The notes beneath the pieces are model-generated. The model did no database searches, was not told the DNA's origin, and saw nothing but the letters and a program-made list of their open reading frames with translations. Shown in pieces: positions 1-8,986 of a stretch of 64,000 nt of DNA (positions are counted from its first letter, which is position 1; every line of letters starts with the position of its first letter). This DNA comes from Clostridium homopropionicum DSM 5847 (lineage in GTDB: Bacteria > Bacillota > Clostridia > Clostridiales > Clostridiaceae). The stretch lies in the NCBI RefSeq assembly GCF_001263795.1, contig NZ_LHUR01000018.1:62001-126000 (forward strand). The letters are read 5' to 3'. Made by a program: the position numbers and the translations under genes.

Positions 1-1
1 G

Positions 2-214
2 GGACAAGATAAGGCTAATCCTATAGCTACAATAATGAGCGTTGCAATGATGCTTAGATACAGTCTTGATATGGAAGACGCAGCTAAAGAGATAGAAGCA
101 GCTGTATCAAAGGTTCTTGATATGGGATATAGAACAGGAGATATAATGCAAACAGGTATGACTTTAGTTGGAACTAAAAAAATGGGAGACTTGATTGCTG
201 AGACTCTAAAATAG
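2..214 (+). CDS. leuB: 3-isopropylmalate dehydrogenase, C-terminal end (partial)
   Basis: Only the last 70 codons are inside the window; the gene starts upstream. The readable protein contains the typical LeuB C-terminal stretch ([17 protein letters not shown], then a GYRTGDI turn and a GTKKMGDLI end). LeuB oxidises and decarboxylates 3-isopropylmalate with NAD+ in leucine synthesis in the cytoplasm. It is followed after 58 bases by ilvB on the same strand with no terminator between them, which fits a leu-ilv operon. The assignment rests on the C-terminus alone, so catalytic residues cannot be checked here. Confidence 0.85.
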   Translation, partial: GQDKANPIATIMSVAMMLRYSLDMEDAAKEIEAAVSKVLDMGYRTGDIMQTGMTLVGTKKMGDLIAETLK

Positions 215-272
215 TAAATAGAAAAAATCATGTAGATTTAATTATGGATATGTTTTAAAAGGGGGCACAAAT

Positions 273-1964
273 ATGAAATTAACTGGTGCACAAATATTTA
301 TTGAATGTTTAAAAGAACAAGGTGCAGATGTAATATTTGGTTATCCAGGAGGTACAGTACTTCCTATCTATGATGAACTATATAATACAACTGAAATAAA
401 GCATATTTTAACAGCTCATGAGCAAGGGGCAACTCATGCAGCTGACGGATATGCTAGATCCACGGGAAAAGTTGGAGTTGTACTTGCAACTTCAGGTCCT
501 GGTGCTACAAATACAGTTACTGGTATAGCCACAGCATATATGGATTCAGTTCCTTTAGTGGTTTTTACAGGACAAGTTCCTCTACCAATATTGGGACGTT
601 CATCCTTTCAAGAGGTAGATATAACAAGCATGACTGCGCCAATAACTAAAGATAATTATATAGTTAAAGACGTTAAAAAGTTGGCACAGACAATAAGAGA
701 AGCATTTAAAAATGCACGTTCGGGAAGACCAGGACCAGTACTTGTAGATATTCCAAAGGATGTTCAAATGGATACATCAGAGTATGAACCAGCAGTTATT
801 GACACTTCAAATAAAAGAATAGAATGGGGATTCCACAGAGATGAGTGGAACCAAGAAGCATTAAAAAGAAATCTTGAAAGAGCTATTGAAGCAATAAACA
901 ATGCTGAGAAGCCACTTATTTATGCAGGTGGAGGAGTAATAATAGCTGAAGCCTGTGATGAACTTATGACTTTTGCAGAAAAAATAAAGTCACCAGTTGC
1001 TTGTTCACTTATGGGAATGGGTGCATTTTCTCAAGATCATCCTTTCTATACTGGACTTATCGGAATGCATGGAACAAGGGCTTCCAATAGAGCTGCAAGT
1101 AACTGTGATCTTTTGATTGCTATCGGTGCTAGATTTAGTGATAGGGTAGTTGGAAATGTTAAAACCTTTGCTGCAAATGCGAAGATAATACACATTGATA
1201 TAGACCCTGCAGAAATAGGTAAAAACGTTTTTGCACACATTCCATTATGTGGACACTTAAAAAATGTTCTTTCTATGCTAAATGAGAGAATAGATGAGAA
1301 AAAATTAAGTTCATGGAATAAACAAATTGATGAGTGGAAAGGAGTTTTCCCTCCAAAGTTCACATATAAACATACATTAAATCCTCATTATATTATTGAA
1401 AAACTTTCGGATTTAACTAAAGGTGAGGTAATTATTACCACTGAAGTTGGTCAAAATCAAATGTGGACAGCGCAATCCTATGTATTTAAGAAGCCTAGAA
1501 CTTTTATTTCTTCAGGTGGTCTTGGAACAATGGGTTATGGGCTTGGAGCGTCAATTGGGGCTTGCATTGCAAATCCAGATAAAAGGGTAATAAATGTAGC
1601 TGGAGATGGTTCCTTTAGAATGAATTCAACTGAACTTGTTACTATTTCAAGATATAAATTACCTATTATACAACTGGTATTAAACAATCATGCTCTTGGA
1701 ATGGTACGTCAGTGGCAAGACTTATTTTATGAAAAGAAATTTAACAGCACTAAGCTAGGAAATGATGTAGATCTTATGAAGCTTGCAGACGCATATGGAA
1801 TAAAGGGAATAAGAATCACATCAGATGATGAAGTAGAAGAAAAGCTACAACAAGCCTTAAATATGAATGAGGCAGTGGTTGTTGAATGCATCATAGATGA
1901 AAGAGAAATGGTTTTTCCAATAGTTCCTCCAGGAGCTTCAATACAGGATGCTTTAGAAGAATAA
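273..1964 (+). CDS. ilvB: acetolactate synthase, large (catalytic) subunit
   Basis: Thiamine-diphosphate enzyme of 563 residues, normal for the family, that condenses two pyruvates (or pyruvate and 2-oxobutyrate) in the common branched-chain amino acid pathway. Visible motifs: FGYPGGTVLPIYD near residue 22, the catalytic Glu in AHEQGATHAADGYAR, and the ThDP/Mg motif GDGSF...NNHALGMV in the C-terminal third. A GGGGG ribosome binding site precedes the ATG. It follows leuB in the same direction. No small regulatory subunit (ilvN) follows; a hairpin and an unrelated gene come next, so any regulatory subunit lies elsewhere. Confidence 0.95.
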   Translation: MKLTGAQIFIECLKEQGADVIFGYPGGTVLPIYDELYNTTEIKHILTAHEQGATHAADGYARSTGKVGVVLATSGPGATNTVTGIATAYMDSVPLVVFTGQVPLPILGRSSFQEVDITSMTAPITKDNYIVKDVKKLAQTIREAFKNARSGRPGPVLVDIPKDVQMDTSEYEPAVIDTSNKRIEWGFHRDEWNQEALKRNLERAIEAINNAEKPLIYAGGGVIIAEACDELMTFAEKIKSPVACSLMGMGAFSQDHPFYTGLIGMHGTRASNRAASNCDLLIAIGARFSDRVVGNVKTFAANAKIIHIDIDPAEIGKNVFAHIPLCGHLKNVLSMLNERIDEKKLSSWNKQIDEWKGVFPPKFTYKHTLNPHYIIEKLSDLTKGEVIITTEVGQNQMWTAQSYVFKKPRTFISSGGLGTMGYGLGASIGACIANPDKRVINVAGDGSFRMNSTELVTISRYKLPIIQLVLNNHALGMVRQWQDLFYEKKFNSTKLGNDVDLMKLADAYGIKGIRITSDDEVEEKLQQALNMNEAVVVECIIDEREMVFPIVPPGASIQDALEE

Positions 1965-1987
1965 AAATAGCCTTAGCGTACTAATGG

Positions 1988-2040
1988 AAAGTTTTAAATG
2001 AATGTAAAAACAAACATTCATTTAGGACTTTTTATTTATT
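1988..2040 (+). terminator. rho-independent terminator after ilvB
   Basis: A 10-bp perfect stem (AAATGAATGT at 1996-2005 with ACATTCATTT at 2014-2023), extended outward by AAAG/CTTT, is followed by a T-rich run. It ends the leu-ilv transcript. Confidence 0.75.
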
Positions 2041-2090
2041 TGAATATAAATTATAATAGTCTTTATTAAGGTTATTTAAAAGGAGAATAT

Positions 2091-3344
2091 ATGGAGAAAG
2101 GCATTTTTGACTTAAGAACATTTAATCTAAATAATGGTATTAAACTAGTATCAATAAAAAAAGATACTCAATTAGCATCTGTTCATATTGGAGTTAAGAT
2201 CGGATCTATATATGAAAATAAAGAAGAAAAAGGGATATCTCATTTTGTTGAGCATATGCTTTTTAAAGGAACAAAAAACAGGAGTAATGAAGAGCTTAAT
2301 GAAGCCTTAGAACAAAGGGCTGGAGAATATAACGCTTATACAGATTATAATTGTACTGTATATAGTATTTCGGCATTAAATGAAGAATTGGATGCATCTG
2401 TGGAATTACTATCGGATATGCTTCAAAATTCTATATTTTCTAAGGAAGAGATGGATAAAGAAAGAGGAGTAATATTAGCTGAAATACGTACTAGTAAAGA
2501 TGACGTTGAAGAGTATAGCTTTAATAAGACCTTAGAAATAGCATTTAAAAATAGTTCTATTAAAATTGATACTATAGGGAAAAGCAGCACTGTTAAGAAG
2601 TTTACAAGAGAGCAACTGTTTAATTACTATAAAAGATATTATGTTCCTAATAACACATTCATATCAATAGTATCGCCAAATGAACATGATGATATATTTA
2701 AACTTGTAGAAAAGTATTTTAAAAATTGGGATGCAGCGCCTTTTGAAAGAGGAAAAGTTATTTGTGAAAATAACCTTCAAAATAGGAAAATATCTTATAA
2801 AAAAGATATAGAGCAGAGTACTATTATTTATCTTTATACTTTTCACAATTTAACAAAACATGATGAACTTGCATTAAGGATTTTAAATTACAAACTAGGT
2901 GAAAGCGCAAACTCAATTCTTTTTAGAAAATTAAGAGAAGAAAAAGGACTTGCATATGATGTTTATTCTGAAATAGACACTACAAAGAGCGTTAAAATGC
3001 TTATGATCTATACTGCAGTGAACGAAGAAGATGTTAATGAATCAATTGAAATAATAGAAAATTTACTTAAGGAAATAAAAAATGAAAAAATCATCTTTGA
3101 TGAGAGAAATATTGCATTGATGAAAAAAGTAATTAAAACAGCTTTAGCAGGAACATTGGAAGATTCTACTGAACTTTCTAATTATATTCTACACCAAATA
3201 GTTGATGAAGAAGATATATATGAATTTATTGAAGATATAAAAAGAATGGAAAGTATTGATAATACAGATATATATAATATTGCTAGAAAAGTACTAGAAA
3301 ATCCTACAGTACACATTTTGCTTTCTGAAAAGAGTGATAAGTAG
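2091..3344 (+). CDS. M16 (pitrilysin/insulinase) family zinc peptidase
   Basis: 417 residues, the size of the single-module M16B peptidases related to the mitochondrial processing peptidase and Bacillus MlpA. The inverted zinc motif HxxEH is intact (H51-F-V-E-H55), with the downstream acidic ligand region in KERGVILAEI near residue 125. The C-terminal half holds the substrate-gripping R-x-x-x-x-L-R-E-E-K-G-L-A-Y segment typical of these enzymes. No signal peptide is visible, so it is probably cytoplasmic. Its stop overlaps the recX GTG start (TAGTG), so the two are translationally coupled. Substrate unknown. Confidence 0.9.
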   Translation: MEKGIFDLRTFNLNNGIKLVSIKKDTQLASVHIGVKIGSIYENKEEKGISHFVEHMLFKGTKNRSNEELNEALEQRAGEYNAYTDYNCTVYSISALNEELDASVELLSDMLQNSIFSKEEMDKERGVILAEIRTSKDDVEEYSFNKTLEIAFKNSSIKIDTIGKSSTVKKFTREQLFNYYKRYYVPNNTFISIVSPNEHDDIFKLVEKYFKNWDAAPFERGKVICENNLQNRKISYKKDIEQSTIIYLYTFHNLTKHDELALRILNYKLGESANSILFRKLREEKGLAYDVYSEIDTTKSVKMLMIYTAVNEEDVNESIEIIENLLKEIKNEKIIFDERNIALMKKVIKTALAGTLEDSTELSNYILHQIVDEEDIYEFIEDIKRMESIDNTDIYNIARKVLENPTVHILLSEKSDK

Positions 3345-3976
3345 TGGAAGGTATAATAACAAAAATAGAATTATGTAAAAAAAATAAAAATAGAGTAAAT
3401 ATATATATTGATGAAGAATTTGCATTTGCATGCAGTATAGATTTAGTATATTATCATTCCATAGAAAAAGGAAAGAAAGTAAATTTAAAATTGCTTAATG
3501 ATGTAATTGAAGAAGATAACTATATTAAGGGTAAAAATCATGCTTTAAAAATATTAGAAAAAAGCTATAAAAGCGAAAAAGAGATTTCAGATAAACTTAT
3601 AATCAAGGGATACGATTTAAAAACTGTAGAAAGAATTATTGATTTTTTAAAAGAATATGATTTTATTAATGATGAGAAACTTGCTGAGAGATATATAGAA
3701 GAAAAACGCTCTTCCAATGGTAAGAACAAGATTAAGTTCATGCTTATGAAAAAAGGCATAAGAGAAGAAATTATAAATCAAAAGTTAAATTGTATGGAAG
3801 AAAATCTAGAAGAGGATGGAGCATTAAAGTTAGCCAGAAAAAAATATGAAAGTCTAATTAAATCAGAAGATAACAATGTAATTATAAAGAAAAAGCTTAG
3901 TCAATATCTTTTAAGAAGAGGTTATAATTGGGAGGATGTAAAGAAAATATTAAAAGGGATAGTGAAAGATGAGTAA
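3344..3976 (+). CDS. recX: RecX family regulator of RecA
   Basis: 210 residues. Repeated three-helix units typical of RecX are visible (ALKILEKSYKSEKEISDKL..., then INDEKLAERYIEEKR, then KFMLMKKGIREEIINQKL). RecX binds RecA filaments and inhibits recombinase activity. GTG start at 3344 overlaps the stop of the preceding peptidase gene by one base. recA is not nearby. The downstream gene begins inside the recX end (8-base overlap), so the three genes form one operon. Confidence 0.88.
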   Translation: MEGIITKIELCKKNKNRVNIYIDEEFAFACSIDLVYYHSIEKGKKVNLKLLNDVIEEDNYIKGKNHALKILEKSYKSEKEISDKLIIKGYDLKTVERIIDFLKEYDFINDEKLAERYIEEKRSSNGKNKIKFMLMKKGIREEIINQKLNCMEENLEEDGALKLARKKYESLIKSEDNNVIIKKKLSQYLLRRGYNWEDVKKILKGIVKDE

Positions 3977-5144
3977 AATAGTACTTTTTTTAAAAGACAA
4001 TATAATAGATATAACATTAATTTTAATATTAATTTATCCAGTAATAAAGGGATTTTTATTTAAATTCTCTTCAAAAAGCCTAAAGAATGATATTGAAGAG
4101 GCTACAAGTTACACTTCTTTTATAATTGGAACGATTCTTGGTGTTGTAATTACTAAAGGGATTTTTATAAGACATGATCAAGGAATTTATAGTAAAATAT
4201 ATAATATTATACCTGAAAATTTGATTAATATGCTAGAAAATAAGCCAATACTAGTATATCTATTAATAATGCCTATAATAATATTCATAGTTTATAAGGG
4301 CATTGAAACTATTATTGGTTTTATTAATAGAGTAACCTTTTATCTATTACTAGACGTAGTAGAAAATTTTTTAAGAGAAAAAAGTAATTTTACTAAGAGG
4401 ATAATAGGGCTAATATTTCAAACTCCTAAGGCAATCTGCTATGTTATTTTAGCAACATTTCTACTTAACATTTTGTCTGTGATTGGAATAAGTAGCAGGT
4501 TTAATAATAAATTAGAGAGTTCTCAGGTCTATAGCTTTTTATCAAGTGAACTTGTAAATCCAATTACAAATTCAAATTTTGCAAAGAATATTCCAAACAT
4601 AATTAATAATTCGTTTAAAATTGTTATTAAAAACAATGCTGATGAATCTTCAAAAGATAATGGTAAGACTATAGTATATTATAATGGAATTACATTAGAG
4701 GAAGGCTTAAAATCAAATGACGAGATAGACAACTTTGCTAGAAAGTTGGTAGCTGACAGTAATAACACAAGATCTAAAGCGAAAGTTATATATAACTGGG
4801 TAGGAAAAAATATTGATTATGATTATGCAAAGGTAGATAAAATAATGAACAATGACTTTACAATAAAGTCAGGAGCAATCCCAACTTTTTATAGCAAGAA
4901 AGGAATTTGTTTTGATTATTCTTGCCTATATGCTGTTATGTGTAGGGCTAATGGAATTAAGACAAGGATAATTACTGGTGAAGGTTATAATGGGTCTAGT
5001 TGGGTTAGCCATGCATGGAATCAGGTTTACATTGAAGAAGAAAATAAATGGATAAATGTAGATACTACTTTTTATAAAGGTGGCAACTATTTTGATAGTT
5101 CTGTATTCAAATTAGATCATAGAAATTCAACAATAGCAAATTAA
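3969..5144 (+). CDS. membrane-anchored transglutaminase-like (papain-fold) protein
   Basis: 391 residues. The N-terminal 180 residues hold about four hydrophobic segments, followed by a linker and a C-terminal transglutaminase-like domain. The expected catalytic triad is visible: Cys314 in KGICFDYSCLY, His348 in VSHAWNQV and Asp365 in WINVDTT. Bacterial proteins of this fold are usually peptidases or uncharacterised hydrolases rather than protein cross-linkers, and the likely location of the domain is outside the membrane. Overlaps the end of recX and is closed by a strong terminator. Specific role unknown. Confidence 0.8.
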   Translation: MSKIVLFLKDNIIDITLILILIYPVIKGFLFKFSSKSLKNDIEEATSYTSFIIGTILGVVITKGIFIRHDQGIYSKIYNIIPENLINMLENKPILVYLLIMPIIIFIVYKGIETIIGFINRVTFYLLLDVVENFLREKSNFTKRIIGLIFQTPKAICYVILATFLLNILSVIGISSRFNNKLESSQVYSFLSSELVNPITNSNFAKNIPNIINNSFKIVIKNNADESSKDNGKTIVYYNGITLEEGLKSNDEIDNFARKLVADSNNTRSKAKVIYNWVGKNIDYDYAKVDKIMNNDFTIKSGAIPTFYSKKGICFDYSCLYAVMCRANGIKTRIITGEGYNGSSWVSHAWNQVYIEEENKWINVDTTFYKGGNYFDSSVFKLDHRNSTIAN

Positions 5145-5180
5145 ATTAGAATCATGCGGAAGCATGATTCTAATTTTTAT
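5145..5180 (+). terminator. strong rho-independent terminator
   Basis: Perfect 13-bp stem (5145-5157 with 5162-5174), GGAA tetraloop, followed by TTTTAT. It begins directly after the stop codon of the transglutaminase-like gene. Confidence 0.92.
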
Positions 5181-5181
5181 A

Positions 5182-5209
5182 TTGACATTTTCTCAATATA
5201 ATGTATTAT
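5182..5209 (+). promoter_or_regulatory. sigma-A-type promoter for the kinase gene
   Basis: TTGACA at 5182-5187 and TATTAT at 5204-5209 with a 16-base spacer, directly after the terminator and about 130 bases before the kinase start. Confidence 0.6.
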
Positions 5210-5220
5210 TTAATATAGAA

Positions 5221-5251
5221 TATTGTGTAATATTGTGTAGTATTTTGTGTA
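5221..5251 (+). repeat. three tandem 10-bp direct repeats in the kinase leader
   Basis: TATTGTGTAA, TATTGTGTAG and TATTTTGTGT(A) lie head to tail just past the predicted transcription start of the kinase gene. The 10-bp period places them on one face of the helix, as expected for a cooperatively bound regulator. No known consensus was recognised. Confidence 0.45.
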
Positions 5252-5341
5252 TTCGATAAAAAATGTGTCATTAGTTTTGATTTGTTTAAATATATAAATA
5301 AAGAATATGTTTATATCTCTTTAATGCATTGGGAGGATAAA

Positions 5342-6682
5342 ATGAGCTATAATGCAATTTGGGGTGAATCTTTAGCAGGGCTATTTGAAACAATAACAAT
5401 AGTTTTGATATATTTGGAAATTTTTGATAAGACTTATTATCTTAAGGAAAATAAATATAAAATAATATCTCTTATTGTTATGAGCACGGCATTTTCAGCT
5501 TGGGCTTCTTTAATAATTGAACCAGGTTACCATACTATGGTAATTATTACCTTCATGACTATTATTCTTTCAATTCAAATATCCACAAAATTTCTTAAAT
5601 CTTTTATTGCAGTATTGATAGGGGTCATATTTATAGGGATTATAGATTTTTTCGTTCTAATTATATTTTCTTTTTTTCTTGGACATTCTTTATTCGATTT
5701 GGATATATTAAATCAATATAAAGGCCAAGTTATGTTTGTAGCAAAATTTGTTGAACTATTCATAATATTTTTAATATATAAATTTAATAAAAAAATGATA
5801 AGATTACAGTCTGGAGATGTAGATGAAGGTATCCTAGGTTATTGGGTTTTAGGGATGTTTTTAATGACCTTATTTATAAGTATTGGGATTTTTAATAAGG
5901 CAGATTCATTTATACTTCAAATGTCCCTTTATTTATTCCTTTTTATATTTATAATTGTAGGAATGCTTGACTACAAAAAAAAGATGGAACTGCTTCAAAT
6001 AAAAAATAAGTTTCATTTAAAAGAAGAATATATTAATAATTTAGAAGCTATAGTAGATATTATTAGAAGAGAAAAACATGATTTTGCAAATCACATAAAT
6101 ACAATTTATGCAATGTGCATAATGAATAGACCAGATTCCTTAGATAGAATTAAAAACTATTTAAAAAATACTACTAACAATTTAGAGTCAAGCTATAAAT
6201 TTTTTGAAACTGGTAATGGATATGTAGATGGGTTAATTGCTGTTAAGAGTAACTTTGCTTTTGAAAATGATATTTATTTAGATGTGGATTTTGAAACTTC
6301 TTTAGAAGCAGTTATTATAAATGATAATGATTTAGTTAGAGTTATTGGAAATATCATAGATAATGCCTTTTATGCAGTTAATCTAAAAAAAGACGAGGGG
6401 AAGAAAATAGTATCCGTTTATGGATATATTGAAAATGACAGATACTATCTATCTATCGCTAATAATGGACCTATGGTTCCAAAAGAAATAGGAAACAAAA
6501 TATTTAAAAAAGGATTTTCAACTAAGGAAAATAATAAAAAAGACCATGGCTTTGGATTGTATATTGTAGATCAAATTGTTAAGAAAAATGGTGGTGAAAT
6601 ACTGTTCTCTAGTTCACAAGAAGAAACTGAGTTTCTAATAGAATTTAGAGTAAAGCAAGAGTATTACGGGAAAATTAGCTAA
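5342..6682 (+). CDS. AgrC-like (HPK10/GHKL) sensor histidine kinase, orphan
   Basis: 446 residues. The N-terminal half has about six membrane segments. The cytoplasmic part has the phosphoacceptor region REKHDFANH (His246), an N-box NIIDNAFYAV and a G-box HGFGLYIVDQIV. The HDxxNH form of the H-box is characteristic of peptide-sensing AgrC-type kinases. I chose ATG 5342 because GGGAGG precedes it at good spacing; a TTG at 5282 lacks one. No response regulator is adjacent. The only peptide-signal genes in the window are agrB/agrD about 9 kb away, so a receptor role for that peptide is possible but inferred. Confidence 0.85.
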   Translation: MSYNAIWGESLAGLFETITIVLIYLEIFDKTYYLKENKYKIISLIVMSTAFSAWASLIIEPGYHTMVIITFMTIILSIQISTKFLKSFIAVLIGVIFIGIIDFFVLIIFSFFLGHSLFDLDILNQYKGQVMFVAKFVELFIIFLIYKFNKKMIRLQSGDVDEGILGYWVLGMFLMTLFISIGIFNKADSFILQMSLYLFLFIFIIVGMLDYKKKMELLQIKNKFHLKEEYINNLEAIVDIIRREKHDFANHINTIYAMCIMNRPDSLDRIKNYLKNTTNNLESSYKFFETGNGYVDGLIAVKSNFAFENDIYLDVDFETSLEAVIINDNDLVRVIGNIIDNAFYAVNLKKDEGKKIVSVYGYIENDRYYLSIANNGPMVPKEIGNKIFKKGFSTKENNKKDHGFGLYIVDQIVKKNGGEILFSSSQEETEFLIEFRVKQEYYGKIS

Positions 6683-7035
6683 CAATCCTTAGTGTATTTT
6701 TCAATAATAATATTTATAGCTTTTTCACAGTCCAAATCAGTATTGTCAAGTGCCCAGGCTGTGTTAAAATAGATTAATGCCTTTCGAGAATCTTTCATCA
6801 TAGCATAACAATATCCTAAATTGAAATAGTATCGACTATCTTGTTTCTCCATGATTGCTAACATTAAAAGAGGAATTGCCTTTTCATAATCTTTTAACTT
6901 TATAAAGCATACGGCAGTATTGTATAAGGAAGCTGTCTTGTTATCTTTGATTTCTATAGCTTTTTTATATACATCGATTGCTTTTTTGTATTGCTTTTTA
7001 TTATATAAACTATTCGCTTCATCAAAATAATTCAT
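6679..7035 (-). CDS. TPR-repeat protein
   Basis: 118 residues made almost wholly of tetratricopeptide helices: a YNKKQYKKAIDVYKKAIEI unit, then AVCFIKLKDYEKAIPLL and YCYAMMKDSRKALIYFN. TPR folds bind partner proteins; no catalytic motif is present. The start at 7035 has AGGAGG at good spacing, which a start further upstream at 7074 lacks. It converges on the kinase gene with a 4-base overlap of stop codons and lies downstream of the ABC permease gene on the same strand, separated by a long palindrome. Confidence 0.75.
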   Translation of the reverse strand: MNYFDEANSLYNKKQYKKAIDVYKKAIEIKDNKTASLYNTAVCFIKLKDYEKAIPLLMLAIMEKQDSRYYFNLGYCYAMMKDSRKALIYFNTAWALDNTDLDCEKAINIIIEKYTKDC

Positions 7036-7060
7036 TTTATGCCTCCTGTAATCTAATGCA

Positions 7061-7100
7061 TAATAATTAAACATGAATTTATATTCATGTTTAATTATTA
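7061..7100. repeat. perfect 18-bp inverted repeat (hairpin or operator)
   Basis: 7061-7078 and 7083-7100 are exact reverse complements around a TTAT loop. It sits between the ABC permease gene and the TPR gene, both on the minus strand. On the plus strand it is followed by TCTCTTTTTA, so it could also stop transcription coming from the kinase gene. In the minus direction no U-tract follows. Confidence 0.7.
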
Positions 7101-7130
7101 TCTCTTTTTATCCAAATTATTCATGTTGTT

Positions 7131-7940
7131 TTAGTTTTTTATACTACTATGCTTTATTAGCTTTTTTTCCAATATCGCAACTATTTCATACATTAAAAAG
7201 GCCAAAATACATAGTATTACTATGCTCATCATTACCATATCAAGCTGAGAAATTTGACCTCCAAAAATAATAAGAAAACCTAGTCCATCTTTTGCTACTA
7301 AGAACTCTCCCATTATTACTCCTACCCAGGATAAACCTACGTTAATTTTTAAAGAAGATATAATAGTTGGTATTGTTGCAGGAATTATCAAGTAGTAGAG
7401 TATTTGAAGCTTAGAGGCTCCAAAGGTCTTAAGTAGCTTTACTTTATCTTGATCTACTTCCTTAAAGCCATTTAGTATGTTTATTATGGTTACAACTATT
7501 GATATTAAAATTGCTATAAATACGATAGCACTTATCCCATTTCCAACCCAAAAGATAATAATAGGAGCTAATGCTACCTTAGGTAGTGCATTTAAAACAA
7601 CTAAATATGGATCTAATACCTTTGAGGCAAAGTCTGACATCCATAAAAGAATTGCAATAATAGTTCCTAAAAATGTACTAAGTAAAAATCCAAGTATTGT
7701 TTCACCGCAAGTAATTAAAATATGCTTATATAGAGTTCCTTCAGAATATATTTTTATACAACTTTTATACATTCTTGAAGGTGTACTAGTTAAAAATGGA
7801 TCTATTAATCCCACATTCCCTGCTACTTCCCAAAATACAAACAAAGCTATCAGTATTAATATTCTAGTAATGATAACCTTTTTCTTTTCTTTCTTTACTT
7901 TATCAACAAAATTTTGATGTTCTAAACTATAATTACTCAC
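7131..7940 (-). CDS. ABC transporter permease, SsuC/TauC/ThiX type
   Basis: 269 residues with about six membrane segments, typical of the BPD_transp_1 permeases of nitrate/sulfonate/taurine/hydroxymethylpyrimidine importers. The ATPase-coupling EAA-like loop is seen around KTFGASKLQILYYLIIPATIP. It starts with GTG and overlaps the upstream ATPase gene by 8 bases, so the two are coupled. The partner binding protein is probably the gene at 13359-14372. The substrate cannot be told from sequence; no thiamine or SAM riboswitch is present upstream. Confidence 0.88.
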   Translation of the reverse strand: MSNYSLEHQNFVDKVKKEKKKVIITRILILIALFVFWEVAGNVGLIDPFLTSTPSRMYKSCIKIYSEGTLYKHILITCGETILGFLLSTFLGTIIAILLWMSDFASKVLDPYLVVLNALPKVALAPIIIFWVGNGISAIVFIAILISIVVTIINILNGFKEVDQDKVKLLKTFGASKLQILYYLIIPATIPTIISSLKINVGLSWVGVIMGEFLVAKDGLGFLIIFGGQISQLDMVMMSIVILCILAFLMYEIVAILEKKLIKHSSIKN

Positions 7941-8697
7941 TTAAGTCCATCTCCTTCCAAATAGTATTAAAGAAGAAGCTGAAATTTGGATTTTCTCTAG
8001 ATTTAAGAGGAGATTCACATTTTTCACATAAGTCAATTTTGATTTCTTTTTTTATAAATGCAGGTCGCATTGATAATATTAAAACCCTATTAGACATAGA
8101 AATAGCTTCTGCAATATCATGAGTTACCATTATGGCAGTTTTATTTTCATTTTTTATTATTTTATAAATTTCGTCGCTAGCATTTAGTCTGCTTTGATAG
8201 TCAAGGGCAGAAAAAGGCTCGTCTAATAAAAGTATTGTTGGATCTATAGCTAAAGTTCTAATTAGTGCAACTCTTTGGCGCATTCCTCCAGATAATTGAT
8301 TTGGATAGTAGTCTCTAAAGTCCCAAAGTCCATAGGTTAGTAAAAGCTCTTTAACTTTATCTTTTGCATCATTTGTAATCTTATTTTGAACTTTAAGTCC
8401 TAGTAATACGTTATCTAAAACAGAAAGCCACTGGAATAATTGATCCTTTTGAAACATATAACCTATTTTTAGAAGGGATTTATTAATTGGTTCATTATCA
8501 ACCAGTACTTCACCTTTTGAAGGAGTTAAAAGACCTGCAATAATATTTAATATTGTTGATTTACCGCAGCCTGAAGGTCCTACAATACTTATAAATTCTC
8601 CATGCTCAACATTAAAGGATATATCTTTCAATGTTTCAGTTTCACCCTTAATAGTATGATAGTTCATATATATGTGAGATAATCTCAAGTTTTTCAC
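7933..8697 (-). CDS. ABC transporter ATP-binding protein, SsuB/TauB type
   Basis: 254 residues. Walker A GPSGCGKST, Q-loop region FQKDQL, signature LSGGMRQR, Walker B TILLLDEPFSALD and the switch His in MVTHDIAEA are all intact. This is the nitrate/sulfonate/taurine importer subfamily. GTG start at 8697 with AAGGAG upstream. It supplies ATP hydrolysis for the permease encoded by the overlapping downstream gene on the cytoplasmic face of the membrane. Confidence 0.92.
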   Translation of the reverse strand: MKNLRLSHIYMNYHTIKGETETLKDISFNVEHGEFISIVGPSGCGKSTILNIIAGLLTPSKGEVLVDNEPINKSLLKIGYMFQKDQLFQWLSVLDNVLLGLKVQNKITNDAKDKVKELLLTYGLWDFRDYYPNQLSGGMRQRVALIRTLAIDPTILLLDEPFSALDYQSRLNASDEIYKIIKNENKTAIMVTHDIAEAISMSNRVLILSMRPAFIKKEIKIDLCEKCESPLKSRENPNFSFFFNTIWKEMDLSE

Positions 8698-8910
8698 AGT
8701 ATCAACTCCTTAGTGATTATAATTCATTATATGAATTGGGTAAAATTATGTTAAAAGTATATATAAACCATTACTGATTTTGTGTAATCATAATTAAATA
8801 AGAGAAATTATTAGATATTTTTCATAAATTAATATCCAAATACTAAATTTAATTGAATTATGATGAAAGGAGAAAAACTCTCCATTGAAAAAAAAACATA
8901 AAAACCGTAT

Positions 8911-8944
8911 AATAGATTATTACAAAACATAACAATAATCTATT
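8911..8944. repeat. 11-bp inverted repeat upstream of the activase gene
   Basis: AATAGATTATT (8911-8921) and AATAATCTATT (8934-8944) are exact inverted copies with a 12-base spacer, about 45 bases before the activase start. The rest of the 289-base divergent region is AT-rich with no riboswitch recognised. The repeat could be an operator. Confidence 0.4.
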
Positions 8945-8986
8945 TATAATTATTTCAAAAATATTAAGAAGAATAGGAAGGAATGT

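Noticed and set aside
5342-6682. Annotating the kinase gene as agrC outright
   Set aside because: The H-box class fits, but it is 9 kb from agrBD with no regulator beside it, so the symbol would claim more than the sequence shows.
7073-7917. Plus-strand frames of 65 and 146 residues over the ABC permease gene
   Set aside because: They are antisense to a well-supported permease and have no ribosome binding site or family pattern.
8698-8986. Possible thiamine-pyrophosphate or other riboswitch upstream of the NMT1-like ABC genes
   Set aside because: No conserved TPP, SAM or cobalamin aptamer segments were found in either direction, so the importer substrate cannot be inferred this way.
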